A DNA stretch of 64,000 nucleotides from Aeromicrobium fastidiosum (GTDB lineage Bacteria; Actinomycetota; Actinomycetes; Propionibacteriales; Nocardioidaceae), in contig NZ_JAGIOG010000001.1 of the NCBI RefSeq assembly GCF_017876595.1, forward strand, positions 1,984,001 through 2,048,000, in the 5' to 3' direction. Below are positions 26,265 through 35,039 of the stretch, piece after piece. A program made the position numbers and the translations under genes. The notes under the pieces were generated by a model that worked only from the letters and a program-made list of their open reading frames with translations, ran no database searches and was not told the DNA's origin. Positions within the stretch are counted from its first letter, which is position 1. Every line of letters begins with the position of its first letter.

Positions 26265-26876
26265 TCAGGAGGCGTTCGCCGCGCGCTTGCGGTGCCGGGC
26301 CAGCAGCTTGTCGATGACGATGCCGGCGAGCAGGGCGAAGACGATCGCACCCGCTGCACCCAGCAGCGGCTGGTCCTTGACCCACGAACCGGCGAGGAGC
26401 CCGACCAGCACGCAGTACGTCGCCCACGCCGTCGCGGCCATGACGGCGAGCGGGGCGAACCGGTGGTAGCGGAACCTCGTGGCACCCGCGGTGACGTTGA
26501 CCGCGACGCGTCCGACCGGGATGAACCGGGCCGTCAGGATCAGGCTCGCGGCCCGCTTGTCGAGCTCGGCCTCCGCGCGCTCGATGAGCTCGACCGCCGC
26601 GGGGCGACGCAGGATCGCGAACCGGTCGGTGCCCAGCCACCGACCGACGCCGTAGGCGGCGTGGTCGCCGATGAGGGCACCGCCCACCGCGGCGAGGCCG
26701 AGCAGCACGAGGTCGGGTTGGCCCGACGAGGCCGAGAAGGCGGCCAGCGCCACGATCGCCGACTCGCTCGGGATCGGCGGGAAGAACGCGTCGACCGCCG
26801 CGAAGGCCAGCACGACCAGGTACACCCAGGGCGAGCCGGCCAGGCCGAGCACGAAGTCGCTGATGCCGTCGATCAT
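26265..26876 (-). CDS. DedA-family membrane protein
   Basis: 203 residues with four to five membrane helices. DedA features: PSESAIVALAAFSA, GDHAAYGVGRWLG, RFIPVGRVAVNVTAGATRFRYHRF (the conserved FxxGxR region, in part) and ATYCVLVGLLAGSWVKD. The family handles lipid flipping and envelope homeostasis (undecaprenyl-phosphate or phosphatidylethanolamine recycling in studied members); the substrate here is unknown. Monocistronic and divergent from ppk2. Confidence 0.88.
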   Translation of the reverse strand: MIDGISDFVLGLAGSPWVYLVVLAFAAVDAFFPPIPSESAIVALAAFSASSGQPDLVLLGLAAVGGALIGDHAAYGVGRWLGTDRFAILRRPAAVELIERAEAELDKRAASLILTARFIPVGRVAVNVTAGATRFRYHRFAPLAVMAATAWATYCVLVGLLAGSWVKDQPLLGAAGAIVFALLAGIVIDKLLARHRKRAANAS

Positions 26877-26972
26877 GCGGTCCTCTCATCGGCTGCGGAC
26901 CGGAGAAGGGCCCTCGTCGAGCCTACGGAGATCTGGAAACCGCGCGACTCAGGAACGGGTGAGGCCGATCTC

Positions 26973-26994
26973 GTTCACCGCGGGTTCACCCGGC
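26973..26994 (+). promoter_or_regulatory. Candidate PHO box (PhoP site) upstream of ppk2
   Basis: Two head-to-tail 11-base units, GTTCACCGCGG then GTTCACCCGGC, with no gap. Both match the direct-repeat unit GTTCACC-N4 of actinobacterial PhoP boxes. The element ends 17 bases before the ppk2 start and 5 bases before a TACCGT -10-like hexamer (27000-27005), so it covers the -35 region, where PhoP activates. The -10 position would make ppk2 mRNA leaderless. Confidence 0.65.
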
Positions 26995-27011
26995 TGCCCT
27001 ACCGTCCCAGC

Positions 27012-27917
27012 GTGAGCACCGACTTCCTGGCACCCATCGGCATCGACCTGGCCAAGCTGCACGGCTACACCGTGGTCGACGTGGAGGACGACGATCCCGT
27101 CCTGCTCGACACGACCGGCCGCCCGGTCGACACCTGGCGCGACGGCTACCCGTACCCCTCCCGCATGGACGTGCGCGAGTACGACCTGCAGAAGCGGATG
27201 CTGCAGATCGAGCTGCTGAAGCTGCAGAACTGGATCAAGACCCGCGGTGAGCGCCTGGTCGTGGTCTTCGAAGGTCGTGACGCGGCGGGCAAGGGCGGAA
27301 CGATCAAGCGCTTCACCGAGCACCTCAACCCTCGCGGGGCGCGGGTCGTGGCGCTCGAGAAGCCCAGCGAGCGCGAGTCGACCCAGTGGTACTTCCAGCG
27401 CTACGTGCAGCACCTGCCCGCCGCCGGCGAGATCGTGATGTTCGACCGGTCCTGGTACAACCGCGCCGGTGTCGAGCGGGTCATGGGCTTCTGCTCCGAC
27501 GACCAGTACGACGAGTTCATGCGGCAGGTGCCGCAGTTCGAGCGGATGCTCGTCGGCGACGGCGTCCACCTCGTCAAGTTCTGGTTCTCGGTGTCGTCGG
27601 CCGAGCAGCGCACCCGCTTCGCGATTCGGCAGGTCGATCCCGTGAGGCAGTGGAAGCTGTCGCCGATGGACCTGGAGTCGCTCGACAAGTGGGAGGCGTA
27701 CACCGCGGCGAAGGAGGCGATGTTCACGTTGACCGACACGCCCGACGCGCCGTGGACCGTCGTCAAGAGCAATGACAAGAAGCGCGCCCGGGTCGAGGCG
27801 ATGCGGCACGTGCTGGCCCAGTTCGACTACGACAACCGTGACGACGAGATCGTGACCCGGGCCGATCCGCTGATCGTCGGTCCTGCGGCCGAGATCTTCA
27901 AGAACGCCGCGGACTAG
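27012..27917 (+). CDS. ppk2: Polyphosphate kinase 2
   Basis: 301-residue PPK2-family enzyme, transferring phosphate between polyphosphate and nucleoside diphosphates (or monophosphates in class II/III members). Walker A: VFEGRDAAGKGG. Lid/Walker B region: MFDRSWYNRAGVERVMGFC. Also ERESTQWYFQRYVQHLP and RQVDPVRQWKLSPMD. Single PPK2 domain, class I length. GTG 27012 is chosen because the homology starts shortly after and the -10 box is 7 bases away. Its TAG stop shares the bases CTAG with the convergent purU stop. Confidence 0.94.
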   Translation: MSTDFLAPIGIDLAKLHGYTVVDVEDDDPVLLDTTGRPVDTWRDGYPYPSRMDVREYDLQKRMLQIELLKLQNWIKTRGERLVVVFEGRDAAGKGGTIKRFTEHLNPRGARVVALEKPSERESTQWYFQRYVQHLPAAGEIVMFDRSWYNRAGVERVMGFCSDDQYDEFMRQVPQFERMLVGDGVHLVKFWFSVSSAEQRTRFAIRQVDPVRQWKLSPMDLESLDKWEAYTAAKEAMFTLTDTPDAPWTVVKSNDKKRARVEAMRHVLAQFDYDNRDDEIVTRADPLIVGPAAEIFKNAAD

Positions 27918-28774
27918 TCGAAGACGACGGTGCGGCGGCCGTTGAGGAGCACGCGTGACTCGGCGTGCAGCTGCACGGCCCGCGAGAGGGTCTGCGCCTC
28001 GACGTCGCGGCCCGCGCGGGCCAGGTCGGCCGACGTGCGACGGTGGTCGACCCGCAGCACGCCCTGCTCGATGATCGGCCCCTCGTCGAGGTCGGCCGTG
28101 ACGTAGTGGGCGGTCGCGCCGATGAGCTTGACCCCGCGGTCGTGCGCCTGCTGGTAAGGCCGCGCGCCCTTGAAGCTCGGCAGGAAGCTGTGGTGGATGT
28201 TGATGGCGCGGCCGTCGAGGCTGCGGCACAGGTCGTCCGACAGGATCTGCATGTAGCGCGCCAGCACGACCAGGTCGACGTCGAGCTCGGCGACCAGCTC
28301 GAGCAGCCGGGCCTCGGCGGCCGGCTTGTCGGCTGCGGGGACGTGGTGGAACGGCACGTCGTAGGACGTCGCGAGCCGCTCGAGGTCGCGGTGGTTCGAC
28401 ACGACGGCGGGGATCTCGATGTTGAGTGCCCCGGTGCTCTGGCGGTACAGCAGGTCGTTGAGGCAGTGCCCCTCCTTCGAGACCATGACGAGCGCCCGCA
28501 GCGGCTGCTCGGCCACCGTGAGGCGGTACATCATGGCGAGCTCGGTGGCCACCGGCTCGAAGCCGGCGCGTACCTCGTCGAGCCCGCGGGGCGCGGCGAA
28601 GTCGAAGTGGACGCGCAGGAAGAACTCCGCCACTTGGTCGGGCACTGGAGTCGTGTCGCTGAACTGCTGGCTGTCGAGCAGGTTGCCGCCCGACTCGGCG
28701 ATCCAGCGGGTGACGGCGTAGACCAGACCGGGACGGTCGGGGCACGAGAGGGTCAGGACGAACGACGAGGGCAC
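27914..28774 (-). CDS. purU: Formyltetrahydrofolate deformylase
   Basis: Hydrolyses 10-formyl-THF to THF and formate, balancing the one-carbon pool. 286 residues. An N-terminal ACT domain (LTLSCPDRPGLVYAVTRWIAE) is followed by a formyltransferase fold with INIHHSFLPSFKG (catalytic Asn/His), and the Asp in ADLDEGPIIEQ. This is the PurU arrangement and not PurN. GTG 28774. It lies 48 bases downstream of the MFS pump gene's end in the reverse direction of reading (upstream of that gene's stop on the map), so the two are neighbours on the same strand; cotranscription is possible. Confidence 0.94.
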   Translation of the reverse strand: MPSSFVLTLSCPDRPGLVYAVTRWIAESGGNLLDSQQFSDTTPVPDQVAEFFLRVHFDFAAPRGLDEVRAGFEPVATELAMMYRLTVAEQPLRALVMVSKEGHCLNDLLYRQSTGALNIEIPAVVSNHRDLERLATSYDVPFHHVPAADKPAAEARLLELVAELDVDLVVLARYMQILSDDLCRSLDGRAINIHHSFLPSFKGARPYQQAHDRGVKLIGATAHYVTADLDEGPIIEQGVLRVDHRRTSADLARAGRDVEAQTLSRAVQLHAESRVLLNGRRTVVFD

Positions 28775-28822
28775 CCGACCACTCTAGGAGAGGGCCGGGT
28801 GCCCCCGCGGGCGGCTGACTGA

Positions 28823-30361
28823 CTAGCGCTGCGGCTCGGCGACGGCCTCGGCGTCCTTCGTCGTGTTCCCGACCGGGGCCCCGCCGTGACCCGCGTGCGA
28901 CGGCTTGGCCAGGAACAGCACCAGCACGATGCCGATCACGAACGCGACCACGGGCAGGTAGAGGGTCTGCGACATGGCATCGGAGAACGCTGTCTGCACG
29001 GGGGCCGGCATCGCGCCGGTCGCGCCCTGGCCGGCCTCGGTCGCGCCCTCGAGGCCGTTGGCCGTGAGGCGGGCCTGGATGAGGGCCGCGATCGCGGCGC
29101 TGCCGAGCACGGCACCGATCTGCCGGGTCGTGTTGTAGACGCCGGCACCCGATCCGGCCGACGACATCGGCAGGTTGCGGGTCGCGGTGGCGCTGAGCGG
29201 TGCCCACAGGCAGGCGTTGGAGACGCCGAACAGCGCCATCGGGAGGCACAGCTGCCACACCGGTGTCTCCGGCGCGATGAGCTGCGACAGCCAGAACATC
29301 GCGATCGCGGCGGTGCCGAACCCCACGACCGTGATGTTGCGGGGGTGCGTGCGGTCGACGAGCTTGCCGACGAACGGCGACAGCACCATCAGCACGACGG
29401 CCATGGGTGCCATCAGCAGGGCCGACTCCGTGGGGCTCCAGCCGCGGACGCCCTGGGCGTAGAAGAAGAACGGCAGCGACATCGACGTGATGGCGAGCGA
29501 CACGAGCGCGATGCCGCCGTTGCCGAGAGAGAAGTTGCGGTCGCGGAACAGCCCGAGAGGTACGAGCGGCTCGGCCTTGATGCGGCTCTGCCACCAGATG
29601 AAGATGCCGAAGACGGCCACGCCGACGGCGATCAGCAGCGGGACGCTGATGATGCCCGTGATGGTGCCCCAGTCGTACTTCTCGCCCTCCTGGATGCCGA
29701 ACACCACGAGGAACACGCCGACACCGCTCAGCGCCACGCCGAGCCAGTCGAAGGTGTGGCTGTGCGTCGGGAGCACCGGCACGAGACGGACGGCCAGGAC
29801 GAAGCCGATGATGCCGACCGGGACGTTGACGATGAAGATCCACTCCCAGCCGAGCGAGTCGACGAGCACGCCGCCGAGAATCGGTCCGACGAGCGTCGCG
29901 ACGCCGGCCGTCGCGCCCCACAGCGCCATAGCACTGCCCCGCTTGGCAGCGGGGAAGGTGCGGGTGATGACCGCCATGGTCTGCGGTGTGATGAGCGCGG
30001 CTCCGAAGCCCTGGACGACGCGGGCGACGATCAGCATCTCGATCGACCCGGTCAGACCGCACCAGAGCGAGGCGAGCGTGAAGATCGTGAGTCCGAGCAG
30101 GTACATGTTCTTGGGGCCGAAGCGGTCACCCAGTCGTCCCGTCACGAGCAGCGGCACGGCGTAGGCGAGCAGATAGGCGCTCGTGACCCAGATGACCGAG
30201 TTGTAGTCGGTGCCGAGGTCGTCGCGGATCGCCGGCGTCGCGACCGACACGATCGTGTTGTCGACGAGGATCATGAAGAAGCCGATGACCATGGCCCAGA
30301 GGGCGGGCCACGGGGACCGGTCGATGGAAGAGCCGGTGCCGGGGGGGAGGTCGGTCGTCAT
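28823..30361 (-). CDS. MFS drug-efflux pump, DHA2 (EmrB/QacA) type
   Basis: 512 residues, about fourteen membrane helices. Motif D1 (LVDNTIVSVATPAIRDDLG) and motif A (TGRLGDRFGPKNMYLLGL) are characteristic of DHA2 exporters, and RNLPMSSAGSGAGVYNTTRQIGAVLG (in part) carries motif C-like glycines. The start ATG 30361 overlaps the PadR stop (ATGA), so the pump is translationally coupled to its likely repressor; ATG 30379 is an alternative. Substrate unknown. Confidence 0.92.
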   Translation of the reverse strand: MTTDLPPGTGSSIDRSPWPALWAMVIGFFMILVDNTIVSVATPAIRDDLGTDYNSVIWVTSAYLLAYAVPLLVTGRLGDRFGPKNMYLLGLTIFTLASLWCGLTGSIEMLIVARVVQGFGAALITPQTMAVITRTFPAAKRGSAMALWGATAGVATLVGPILGGVLVDSLGWEWIFIVNVPVGIIGFVLAVRLVPVLPTHSHTFDWLGVALSGVGVFLVVFGIQEGEKYDWGTITGIISVPLLIAVGVAVFGIFIWWQSRIKAEPLVPLGLFRDRNFSLGNGGIALVSLAITSMSLPFFFYAQGVRGWSPTESALLMAPMAVVLMVLSPFVGKLVDRTHPRNITVVGFGTAAIAMFWLSQLIAPETPVWQLCLPMALFGVSNACLWAPLSATATRNLPMSSAGSGAGVYNTTRQIGAVLGSAAIAALIQARLTANGLEGATEAGQGATGAMPAPVQTAFSDAMSQTLYLPVVAFVIGIVLVLFLAKPSHAGHGGAPVGNTTKDAEAVAEPQR

Positions 30362-30924
30362 GGATGGTCGGGTTGCCATGTGAATTCCTTGGTCTCGATG
30401 CGGGTGACGAGGGTGCGGATCCAGTCGCGCTGGGTCGTGGTGGTGTGCAGCAGGTAGTCGCCGGCGAGGAGGTACGTCGGCTCGACGCCGCGGTCGCGGG
30501 CAGCGGTGAGCAGGCTGCCGAGGTCGGCGATCTCCTCGTCGAGCCTGTCGGCGTAGGTCGTGAGTGCTGCGGCAGCCTCGTCGGCCGGGATGTTGTGGGC
30601 CTCGCTGAGGGCGTGGGTGAACAGCGGGTACTCGCGGACGGGGGTCGTGATGAGCTCGGTGACGCGTTGCCGAAGGGCCGCCCTGCCCGGCTCGGTCAGC
30701 GCGTAGGTGGTGCGCTCGGGCCGGTTGCCCTCGCGCTCGGTGCCGGTGACCTCGACGAGCTCGTCGGCGTGGAGACGCTCGACCGCGTGGTAGAGCGAGC
30801 CGGGGCGCACCTTGACCATGCGGTCCTCGTGACGTTCCAGCAGCAGCTGGTACATCTCGTAGGGGTGCATGGGTCGCTCGGCCAGCAGGGCGAGGGCGGC
30901 GACGCCGAGCGGTTTCAACGTCAT
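30358..30924 (-). CDS. PadR-family transcriptional regulator
   Basis: 188 residues. N-terminal winged helix (ALLAERPMHPYEMYQLLLER, then VKVRPGSLYHAVERLHADELV) and C-terminal helical Vir-like domain: a PadR class s1 layout. It precedes and overlaps the efflux pump gene, the standard arrangement for PadR repressors relieved by the pump's substrates. A perfect 16-base palindrome 28 bases upstream is the likely autoregulatory operator. Ribosome-binding site GAGGATGG precedes ATG 30924. Confidence 0.92.
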   Translation of the reverse strand: MTLKPLGVAALALLAERPMHPYEMYQLLLERHEDRMVKVRPGSLYHAVERLHADELVEVTGTEREGNRPERTTYALTEPGRAALRQRVTELITTPVREYPLFTHALSEAHNIPADEAAAALTTYADRLDEEIADLGSLLTAARDRGVEPTYLLAGDYLLHTTTTQRDWIRTLVTRIETKEFTWQPDHP

Positions 30925-30951
30925 GCACCATCCTCGATGTTCCGAACGAAC

Positions 30952-30967
30952 TATTCCAGCTGGAATA
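30952..30967. promoter_or_regulatory. Perfect 16-base palindrome, probable PadR operator
   Basis: TATTCCAGCTGGAATA is exactly self-complementary and unusually AT-rich for this genome. It sits 28-43 bases upstream of the padR-type start, over the expected core promoter (TATATT and GAATAG in the complement). Ordinary chance cannot easily give a perfect 16-base palindrome at that spot. Confidence 0.7.
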
Positions 30968-31012
30968 TACGTGATGTGGTCTCGCGCTGCAACTATCGCG
31001 GCCGGGGACGAC

Positions 31013-31056
31013 AGAATCGGGTCCTGTCCGCACCGGCGCGGACAGGACCCGATTCT
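31013..31056 (-). terminator. Terminator of the galK-pheA-GNAT operon
   Basis: Perfect 19-base stem (31013-31031 with 31038-31056), 6-base loop, 13 bases past the stop of the acetyltransferase gene. Among the strongest hairpins in the window. Confidence 0.85.
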
Positions 31057-31068
31057 CTCGTCAGCGCC

Positions 31069-32178
31069 TCAGCGCACGAGCTCGTAGCCGTTCAGGTCGT
31101 CGAACGATCCGTCACCGAGACGCTCGGCCACCCGCTGCGTGCCGAACAGCGTGAACCCGGCGGCGACCGCGACGGCGTTGCTCGCCGGGTTGTCGACCGC
31201 GGCGTGCAGGGCGAGCCGTCGGCGGTCGAGGCCGGCGGGGTCGAGAGCATGTGCCACGACCGTCCTGACGGCCTCGGTCATGAGTCCCCGGCCGCGCGCA
31301 TCGGGGTGGAGCCAGTAGCCGATCTCGCCGTGGTCGCCGGCCAGGCCCAACAGGTCCATCACGGCGATGTTGCCGAGCAGCTGGTCGGTGGAGCGGTCTG
31401 CCACGGCCCACGTGGCCTTGGCGCCGGTCGCCGCCTGCCACGTGCAGTCGTCGACGTATCCCCGGGCCGTGGCCGTCGTGTACGGCTGGGGGAGGTTCGA
31501 CAGGAAGTGCCGGCTCAGCGGGTCGGAGCACGCCTCGGCGATGCGCGGCAGATCGGCGTCGGTGAACGGACGCAGGCGAAGACGCTCGGACTCCAGGACC
31601 GTCGCCTCGGCCCACGGGCGGTGCGCGTAGGGGGCGTCGCCGAAGCGCAGCGAGCCCGTCCAGGCGTCGATGACCTGTCCGCGTTCGAGCAGCATGCCGG
31701 GCGTCGTGCCGTGCAGCGTGAAGCCCGTCGCGTGCGCGACCCGCAGCGACGGCTCGTTGCCGACGTGCGATCGCCAGTGCACGATCTCGACCCCGCCCTC
31801 CGTGAAGGACCAGTCGACGGCCAGCCGCACCGCGCGCGCCATGATCCCGCGGCCCCGCGCCCAGGGGTGCAGCGCGAAGCCGATGTCGGCGATGGGCTTC
31901 TGGCGCACGTCGACGTTGCCGGCGAACCGCGCGCGCCCGTCGTCGTCGATCGCCTCGATCGCCCAGCCGCGGTGCGTCCCGTCCTCCCAGCCGCGGGGCA
32001 TCGCCGTGAACGCCAGCTGCTCGCTCATCGCGCGGGTGTGCGGATCGGGCACCGCGGTCCAGCGGACCATGTCGGGATCGGTCGCCATCTCGAACAGGCC
32101 GTCGACGTCGGACGGGACGTGTGCCCGGATCGTCACCTCGCCGTCGCTGAGGACGGGGACGACCAGGGGCCACCTCAT
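31069..32178 (-). CDS. Tandem GNAT acetyltransferase
   Basis: 369 residues made of two GNAT N-acetyltransferase domains (about 1-175 and 190-369). Each has the acetyl-CoA loop: IGFALHPWARGRGIMARA in the first, IGYWLHPDARGRGLMTEA in the second, each followed by VGNEPSLRVAHATGF or VDNPASNAVAVAAGF. It resembles RimJ/RimL-type protein or small-molecule acetyltransferases. The ATG 32178 overlaps the pheA stop (ATGA). Last gene of the operon. Substrate unknown; both CoA sites look intact. Confidence 0.9.
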   Translation of the reverse strand: MRWPLVVPVLSDGEVTIRAHVPSDVDGLFEMATDPDMVRWTAVPDPHTRAMSEQLAFTAMPRGWEDGTHRGWAIEAIDDDGRARFAGNVDVRQKPIADIGFALHPWARGRGIMARAVRLAVDWSFTEGGVEIVHWRSHVGNEPSLRVAHATGFTLHGTTPGMLLERGQVIDAWTGSLRFGDAPYAHRPWAEATVLESERLRLRPFTDADLPRIAEACSDPLSRHFLSNLPQPYTTATARGYVDDCTWQAATGAKATWAVADRSTDQLLGNIAVMDLLGLAGDHGEIGYWLHPDARGRGLMTEAVRTVVAHALDPAGLDRRRLALHAAVDNPASNAVAVAAGFTLFGTQRVAERLGDGSFDDLNGYELVR

Positions 32179-33020
32179 CGGCTGGCGGCGCGGAACGGAT
32201 CGGCGCGGTACACCCCGAGCACCGTGACGTCGGTCGTGAAGAAGGCGAGCTCCTCGAGCGCGCGCGCGAGCGGCAGGTCGTCGGGGTGGCCGTCGACCTC
32301 GGCCAGGAACTGCGTAGCGATGAACTCGCCACCCACCATGTAGCTCTCGAGCTTGGTCATGTTGACGCCGTTGGTCGCGAACCCGCCGAGCGCCTTGTAG
32401 AGCGCCGCGGGAAGATTGCGGACGTTGAAGATGAAGCTCGTGACGACCGGGCCGTCGTCGCTCGGGGCACGGACGGGATCGCGCGACAGCACGACGAAGC
32501 GGGTCGTGTTGTGGTCCTCGTCCTCGATGTCGGAGGCCAGCACGTCGAGGCCGTAGATGCTGGCTGCCAGCGGCGGGGAGATCGCCGCCTGGGTCGGGTC
32601 GCCGGCGTCGGCGATCTCGCGCGCCGCCCCCGCCGTGTCGCCGGCGATGACGGTAGTGAGCCCGTGCTGCTTGATGATCTTGCGGCACTGGCCCAGCGCG
32701 TGCACGTGGCTGCGCACCGTCGTGATCTGGTCGATCGTGGCACCGGGGACGCCCAGCAGGCTGAACTGGATGCGCAGGAAGTGCTCGGCGATGATGTGCA
32801 GGCCCGAGGTGGGCAGGAAGTGATGGATGTCGGCGACGCGACCGGCGATCGAGTTGTCGATCGGGATCATCGCGAGCTCGGCATCGCCGCCGGTGACCGC
32901 CGCGAAGACGTCCTCGAAGGACGCGCACGGCACGGTCTGCCAGTCGGGGTAGTGCTGCTTGCACACCAGGTCGGAGTTGGCGCCGGGCTCACCCTGGTAG
33001 GCGATGCGTCGAGAGGTCAC
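32175..33020 (-). CDS. pheA: Prephenate dehydratase
   Basis: Converts prephenate to phenylpyruvate (phenylalanine synthesis). 281 residues, catalytic domain plus regulatory ACT domain. AYQGEPGANSDLVCKQ, LAMIPIDNSIAGRVADI, VRSHVHALGQC, then NTTRFVVLSRDP (the catalytic TRF) mark the dehydratase. SFIFNVRNLPAALYKALGGFA (in part) and ESYMVGGEF mark the Phe-binding ACT domain. GTG 33020 overlaps the galK stop by 4 bases. It is separated from other aromatic genes here and rides in an unrelated operon. Confidence 0.94.
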   Translation of the reverse strand: MTSRRIAYQGEPGANSDLVCKQHYPDWQTVPCASFEDVFAAVTGGDAELAMIPIDNSIAGRVADIHHFLPTSGLHIIAEHFLRIQFSLLGVPGATIDQITTVRSHVHALGQCRKIIKQHGLTTVIAGDTAGAAREIADAGDPTQAAISPPLAASIYGLDVLASDIEDEDHNTTRFVVLSRDPVRAPSDDGPVVTSFIFNVRNLPAALYKALGGFATNGVNMTKLESYMVGGEFIATQFLAEVDGHPDDLPLARALEELAFFTTDVTVLGVYRADPFRAASR

Positions 33021-34138
33021 GCGTCCAGTCTGGCACCGTCGGGACCGGCCCGGTGCGCGCCGTCTGCCGCATGGACCACGAAGACCTCGGGGCGCGTCCA
33101 CTGGTGCAGGGCGTAGCGCGCCTCGACCTTCTCGCGCAGGGCCTGCACCTTCTCGGGAGCGACCAGCGCGATCGCGCTGCCCCCGAAGCCGCCACCCGTC
33201 ATGCGGGCGCCGAGGGCACCTGCCTCGAGCGCCGCCTCGACCGCGACGTCGAGCTCGGGGCAGCTGACCTCGAAGTCGTCGCGCAACGAGGCATGCGAGG
33301 CCGTCAGGATCGTGCCGAGCTGCGGCCACGCGCGCCGGTTGACGGCCGTGAGGGCGCCGCGGACGCGGGCGGTCTCGGTGAGGACGTGCCGGGTGCGTGC
33401 CTTGAGGGTCTCGTCGGCCAGCATCACGGTGGCGTCGAGACCGGCCTGCGCGAGCCACTCGAGCCCCAGCTCGGCGGCGGCGCGCTCGCACTCCTCGCGC
33501 CGGGCTGCGTACTCGCCGTCTGCGAGGGCGTGGTGCGCACCCGTGGCGATGACGGCCAGCACGAGACCGTCGGCCTCCCACCCCAGCTCGACGGACGTCG
33601 TGGTGTGCGGCGTGACGGCGGTGTCGATCAGGACGCCGTGCGCCTCGGTGCCGTGCAGCACCGCCAGCTGGTCCATCAGGCCGACTGGCGCGCCGACGAA
33701 GCCGGCCTCGGCGTGCTGGGCGACCAGGGCCACCTCGGTGCGGTCGAGGCCCAGGTCGAACAGGTCACCGATGGCCGAGGCGACGCCGCACGTCGTGGCC
33801 GCCGACGACGACAGCCCCGCGCCCGACGGCAGGCGCGACTCGAGTACCAGGTCGGCGCCGGGTACGGCGTGACCTCGATCGAGCAGGGCCCAGATCGTGC
33901 CGGCGACGTACGACGCCCAGCCGTCGACGTCGCCCGGCTGCACCGTCACCGCGAACGACACCTTGCTGGCTCCGGCCAGGTCGCTCCACACGTTGACCGC
34001 GCCGTCGTCGCGGGCTCGGGCCTTGACCGTCACGCTGCGGTCGATCGCCAGGGGCAGCACGGGGCCACCGTTGTAGTCGAGGTGCTCGCCGATCAGGTTC
34101 ACCCGGCCGGGCACGTCCCACCGGCACACGTCAGTCAC
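33017..34138 (-). CDS. galK: Galactokinase
   Basis: GHMP-family sugar kinase phosphorylating galactose at C1. 373 residues. Substrate motif [19 protein letters not shown] loop [15 protein letters not shown], and C-terminal motif [17 protein letters not shown] are intact. No galT, galE or sugar transporter is adjacent, and it is coupled instead to pheA (GTGA overlap), with DUF3592 10 bases upstream. Sugar specificity for galactose rests on the GEHxDYN signature and is likely but not certain. Confidence 0.92.
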   Translation of the reverse strand: MTDVCRWDVPGRVNLIGEHLDYNGGPVLPLAIDRSVTVKARARDDGAVNVWSDLAGASKVSFAVTVQPGDVDGWASYVAGTIWALLDRGHAVPGADLVLESRLPSGAGLSSSAATTCGVASAIGDLFDLGLDRTEVALVAQHAEAGFVGAPVGLMDQLAVLHGTEAHGVLIDTAVTPHTTTSVELGWEADGLVLAVIATGAHHALADGEYAARREECERAAAELGLEWLAQAGLDATVMLADETLKARTRHVLTETARVRGALTAVNRRAWPQLGTILTASHASLRDDFEVSCPELDVAVEAALEAGALGARMTGGGFGGSAIALVAPEKVQALREKVEARYALHQWTRPEVFVVHAADGAHRAGPDGARLDA

Positions 34139-34148
34139 TTGCGTGACA

Positions 34149-34997
34149 CTACCGAGGCGTGCGCGGGGCGAAGCGCTCCATCCACCCCTGCGCCGCGGTG
34201 GAGCGCCGCGGCAGGGCCACCTCGAGGGGCAGCTTCGCGTCGGGAGCGAAGACGATCAGACGTCGGCGGGTGCCCCGGCACATGCGGCCCGGACCGTCGA
34301 AGCGCTTCAGGGAGCGGCTGCGGACCCACGAGCCCTCCGTCCACCGGCGTGGGCCCGACAGGCGGGTGACGACGTCGAGCGGCGCAGGTCCGCCCCTGCT
34401 GATGCGCAGGAGAAACCGGCCGTTGCCGTCGTCCCCCGGCAGGTTGGACGAGGAGCGGAGGTGGACGTCGGTGGTGCCGTGCGCGAGCAGCCACCCGCGC
34501 CAGCGTCGGGCGGCGACCCCGCCCCACACGCCCACCGCCAGCGCGACGAGCGCACCCATCGCCACCATGAACAGGGGGAAGTCGACCCAGAACGGGTGGT
34601 TGGCGTTGGAGGGGGTGCGGAACTCGCTGGGAGAGTCGGGGTCGTAGACGACGGTGATCCTCGATCCCTCGGGGTGGTGCTTGGGCGACTCGCCCTCCAA
34701 GGTGCCGCCGAACCGCTTCCCGTCGACCTCGTAGCTGACGTACAGGGTGTCGGGAAACTGGCGCATGCCGTTGCCGACGTAGCCACCCGTGACCGTCGCC
34801 GACGTCTCGACCCCGTCGCGCAGGGCGGCGTCGTCCTGGCGCAGGAGCACCGTCCAGATCGCGCCGACGACCAGCATGACGACGACCGCGCCGACGACCA
34901 GTCGGGACGCGCGGCGGACGTGAGCTCGCCACGCGGCCCGAACCGCGGGGTCGTGCCACGCGGCCATGTCGACGTCGTCCGAGGAGGGAACCGGCAT
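34149..34997 (-). CDS. DUF3592-type membrane protein
   Basis: About 282 residues with two membrane helices: [20 protein letters not shown] near residue 35 and [18 protein letters not shown] near 145. Between them lies an outer domain of the DUF3592 pattern ([36 protein letters not shown]); a 120-residue basic cytoplasmic part follows. Family function unknown. ATG 34997 or GTG 35003 are both possible starts. It is the first gene of the galK-pheA-GNAT group, ending 10 bases before galK. Confidence 0.75.
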   Translation of the reverse strand: MPVPSSDDVDMAAWHDPAVRAAWRAHVRRASRLVVGAVVVMLVVGAIWTVLLRQDDAALRDGVETSATVTGGYVGNGMRQFPDTLYVSYEVDGKRFGGTLEGESPKHHPEGSRITVVYDPDSPSEFRTPSNANHPFWVDFPLFMVAMGALVALAVGVWGGVAARRWRGWLLAHGTTDVHLRSSSNLPGDDGNGRFLLRISRGGPAPLDVVTRLSGPRRWTEGSWVRSRSLKRFDGPGRMCRGTRRRLIVFAPDAKLPLEVALPRRSTAAQGWMERFAPRTPR

Positions 34998-35039
34998 GCG
35001 CACACGCTACGGCTCGCAGCGGCTGGCAGAATCGTCCCC

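Noticed and set aside
26949..30062. A 1037-residue minus-strand open frame across ppk2, purU and the MFS pump
   Set aside because: It crosses three well-supported genes in the wrong frame and is low-complexity; typical of GC-rich frames.
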